Source: JBHYDC01 sp051861205
GTDB lineage: Bacteria > Pseudomonadota > Alphaproteobacteria > Rhizobiales > Pleomorphomonadaceae
Direction of reading: 5' to 3'
Assembly: GCA_051861205.1 (NCBI GenBank)
Contig: JBHYDC010000037.1
Coordinates: 1 to 6,638, forward strand
Length of the DNA: 6,638 nt
Shown here piece by piece: positions 4,556-6,638 of the stretch (its first letter is position 1; each line of letters begins with the position of its first letter). The notes under the pieces are model-generated. The model ran no database searches and had not been told where the DNA came from. It was given only the letters and a program-made list of their open reading frames with translations. The position numbers and the translations under genes are program-made.

Positions 4556-6155
4556 GAAGGTCAGGATCGGCTCCTTCAAAAACCTTCGTGACCTTAACGT
4601 CGTCTTCGACGAGCTCTCACCTTACACCGTCCTCGTTGGCGAAAACGGTGCCGGGAAGTCGAATCTGATCGAGGGCCTAGCGCTGGTCTTCCGCAACCTC
4701 GATCTCGATGTGGAGGCCCCCTTCGACTACGAGCTGCAATATGAGTGCCGTGACAACATCATATCGGTCAAGGCGAAGGCCGACCAGCATCCCAGCTTTC
4801 GGATAAGGCGGCCGGGCGAAGAGTCGTTCGCGGACTTATCCCGCAAGGCCTTCATGGCGGAGGACGCGGATGGGCGGCCTCGCCACCGGCCGGCGTTTGT
4901 GTTCGGCTATTACTCTGGGCCGAGTGATCGCCTAACGTCGATCTTCGAGAAGCATCGGGAGCGCTTTTACAGCTGGATCATCAAAGCGCCGGAGCAACGT
5001 GGGAAGGCGATCGCTGACCCGAATTCGCTGCGACGGCTGTTCTACGCCGAAACGCTGCACGGCCAGTTCGCCCTGATCGCCTTCTTCATGGAGGCGAGTG
5101 AGGCGTCGAAGGCCGACCGCGACTTCCTTCGCGACCACCTGCAAATCGAGGGTCTCGACAGTGTTCTGTTCGCTCTCAAGGAGCCGCCGTGGAAGCGCAA
5201 AGGCGGCGATCCGCGTTTCTGGAACGCCGTGGGCGAGGTTCAGCAGTTTCTTGCTTACCTTTACGACAAGGCACTGTTGCCGCTCCGTATGACGCGGCGA
5301 ATTCCGATCGACTTGACCAAGAACCCGATCGTTCAGAGCTTATACCTGTTCCTCTCCAACACCGACGCGCTGGCCGAAGTTTACCGAACCTACGGCAACC
5401 AATATGCCTTCTTCACGGCATTGGAGAGCATGCACCTATCGAAAGTGCTCGGCGAGGTGCGCACTCGCGTCAAGATGACGCCGGAAGCTGGCGGCGGGAA
5501 CGTGACCTACCGCGACTTGAGCGAGGGCGAACAGCAGTTGTTGCTCGTGCTCGGGCTTCTGAAATTTACCGCGAGGGATGAAGCTCTCTTCCTGCTCGAT
5601 GAGCCGGACACCCATTTGAACCCCGCCTGGAGCACTCAGTATCTCAGTTTCCTCGACCGTTTCATCCGCGATCGGGACAGTTGCCATATTGTGATGTCGA
5701 CGCATGATCCGTTGGTCTTCGCTGGATTGAAGCGCGAACAGGTGCGGATTTTTCGGCGTGACGAACAGGGGTGCGCCGTTGCTGACCCTCCTGACCAAGA
5801 CCCGCGGGGCATGGGCGTCGCAGCTATTCTAACAAGCGATCTCTTCCGGCTGCGCACCACATTGGACCCCGAAACCCAGGCGGATCTTGATAAGCAACGC
5901 CTGTTGGCCATGAAGGAGAACCTCACTGATGACGATCAGGCCGAACTGGCGCGGCTGCGGGAGGTGCTGCGCGGGCGCGGTTTCGACCTGACGCAGCGCG
6001 ATCCACTTTATCAGGAATTCCTGAAGGCCTGGACTGCCCAGGAGGACCCTCGCTGGCGCGAGACTGTGGAACTCACCCCTGAACAGCAGCAGGCGCGGAG
6101 CCGTTTAGCCGCTCGCATCGTCGAGGAGCTGCGTCGCGAGCAGGGCATGTCGTAA
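4545..6155 (+). CDS. AAA/ABC-type ATPase, Septu PtuA-like / RloA-like
   Basis: A 536-residue RecF/SMC-style ATPase. Visible motifs: an N-terminal strand and F-K-N-L (11-14) before Walker A G-E-N-G-A-G-K-S (32-39); an ABC signature-like L-S-E-G-E-Q-Q (325-331); Walker B L-F-L-L-D-E-P (348-354, Asp352 and Glu353) with D-T-H-L-N-P; and the switch histidine in S-T-H-D-P (His387). A long inserted region lies between Walker A and the signature. The C-terminal part from about 440 is charged and helical, a plausible docking surface for the nuclease. The ATG at 4545 is preceded by GGAGA (4534-4538) and overlaps the hsdS stop by 11 bases, so the two are translationally coupled. The HNH gene starts 4 bases after its stop. 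ATPase plus HNH nuclease is the Septu (PtuAB) arrangement; ATP-binding 'rlo' genes inside type I restriction loci are another precedent. The fold is certain; the system name is inferred. Confidence 0.82.
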   Translation: MRLEKVRIGSFKNLRDLNVVFDELSPYTVLVGENGAGKSNLIEGLALVFRNLDLDVEAPFDYELQYECRDNIISVKAKADQHPSFRIRRPGEESFADLSRKAFMAEDADGRPRHRPAFVFGYYSGPSDRLTSIFEKHRERFYSWIIKAPEQRGKAIADPNSLRRLFYAETLHGQFALIAFFMEASEASKADRDFLRDHLQIEGLDSVLFALKEPPWKRKGGDPRFWNAVGEVQQFLAYLYDKALLPLRMTRRIPIDLTKNPIVQSLYLFLSNTDALAEVYRTYGNQYAFFTALESMHLSKVLGEVRTRVKMTPEAGGGNVTYRDLSEGEQQLLLVLGLLKFTARDEALFLLDEPDTHLNPAWSTQYLSFLDRFIRDRDSCHIVMSTHDPLVFAGLKREQVRIFRRDEQGCAVADPPDQDPRGMGVAAILTSDLFRLRTTLDPETQADLDKQRLLAMKENLTDDDQAELARLREVLRGRGFDLTQRDPLYQEFLKAWTAQEDPRWRETVELTPEQQQARSRLAARIVEELRREQGMS

Positions 6156-6159
6156 CGCG

Positions 6160-6638
6160 ATGCAGTACATTAATTTGGAAGATATCCTGCCCAACATCCG
6201 GCATCTGCTCGCCGATCTGCAAACGGCGCAAGACCTCATCATGGCCGAAGCCGACCCCCGCCGTCGGGCTGCGCTCATTGAGGCAAACCAGAACCGGTGG
6301 ACTGCGTTGCGCGACGCCTTCGAGGGCGCGTCGGGCGGCAAATGCTGGTACACCGAGTGTGAGAGTCCTGGCGCGGACAACGACATCGACCATTTCCGGC
6401 CGAAGGGGAAGGTAAAAGAGGACCGGCGTCATCCCGGCTACTATTGGCTGGCCTTTGACTGGCGCAACATGCGGTTGAGCTGTCAGCGAGCGAACCGGCC
6501 ACGGATTGCTCCGGGCGCCCGCGTTGCCGGCGGGAAATCGACCCATTTCCCGCTTCTCGCGACCGGTGTACGCGCAACCGAGCCAGGCGACGACATCCGT
6601 CTTGAGCATCCGGCTTTGCTGGATCCCACCGACCCCGG
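6160..6638 (+). CDS. HNH endonuclease, N-terminal part, PtuB-like
   Basis: From ATG 6160 the frame is open to the window edge (159 full codons). It follows the ATPase stop by only 4 bases, with a weak ribosome binding site, so it is probably translated by coupling. A helical N-terminus of about 55 residues is followed by an HNH core: C-W-Y-T-E-C (62-67), N-D-I-D-H-F-R-P-K (74-82, His78 the likely general base), G-Y-Y-W-L-A-F-D-W-R-N-M-R-L-S-C (93-108, Asn103 being the central N) and Q-R-A-N-R. The D-H-F-R-P-K and W-L-A-F-D-W-x-N blocks are typical of HNH nucleases paired with AAA ATPases (PtuB and retron-associated HNH families). It would cut nucleic acid under control of the ATPase. The zinc ligands look unusual: C-x4-C instead of C-x2-C, and Ala111 where a fourth Cys is often found. 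The C-terminus is not in the window. Confidence 0.8.
   Translation, partial: MQYINLEDILPNIRHLLADLQTAQDLIMAEADPRRRAALIEANQNRWTALRDAFEGASGGKCWYTECESPGADNDIDHFRPKGKVKEDRRHPGYYWLAFDWRNMRLSCQRANRPRIAPGARVAGGKSTHFPLLATGVRATEPGDDIRLEHPALLDPTDP

Noticed and set aside
5436..5798. Minus-strand frame inside the ATPase gene
   Set aside because: It lies opposite the signature, Walker B and switch motifs of the ATPase, which clearly mark the plus strand as coding.
6073..6609. A 178-codon open frame on the minus strand
   Set aside because: It lies antisense to the end of the ATPase and the HNH gene, both of which have clear motifs; its translation is Arg/Pro/Ala-rich with no recognisable domain.
1..6638. 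CRISPR arrays, tRNA or rRNA genes, retron RNA
   Set aside because: No regularly spaced repeats, cloverleaf-like sequences, rRNA segments or reverse transcriptase were seen, although HNH/ATPase pairs also occur in retrons.

Overview
The window is GC-rich, densely coded bacterial DNA. It reads as a stretch of defence island from a proteobacterium, most likely an alphaproteobacterium. That guess rests on codon use, the style of the GNAT toxin and the IS5/IS427-type element; there is no taxonomic marker here.

Layout, left to right. (1) 1-942 (+): the C-terminal part of a subtilisin-like (S8) serine peptidase whose gene begins left of the window. It resembles the peptidase half of AAA ATPase/subtilase defence pairs (IetAS type). 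(2) 943-1049: a short gap with three GGGCGGG blocks, two of which form a canonical G-quadruplex motif. (3) 1050-1859 (-): a TacA/TacT-type toxin-antitoxin pair (DUF1778 ribbon-helix-helix antitoxin, GNAT acetyltransferase toxin). A good sigma70-like promoter lies upstream, and its spacer is an inverted repeat. (4) 1984-4555 (+): a type I restriction specificity gene (hsdS) with two homologous halves. It is broken inside the second target-recognition domain by a complete IS5-family (IS427-like) element, 3175-4013. Removing the element and one target-site copy restores a 576-codon frame. (5) 4545-6155 (+): an AAA/ABC-type ATPase overlapping the end of hsdS. (6) 6160 to the right edge (+): the N-terminal part of an HNH endonuclease.

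The hsdS, ATPase and HNH genes form one tightly packed operon. The ATPase plus HNH nuclease pair is Septu-like (PtuA/PtuB), or like the 'R-linked' accessory genes of type I restriction loci. No hsdM or hsdR is in the window, although hsdS is the first gene of the operon. They must lie elsewhere (perhaps right of the window) or be absent.

The most notable points are four: the coupling of a specificity subunit to an ATPase/HNH module; a C-terminal tail of HsdS with its own strong ribosome binding site and in-frame ATG, which survives the insertion; the very clean IS disruption of hsdS; and the packing of IetS-like, TacAT, type I and Septu-like genes into 6.6 kb.
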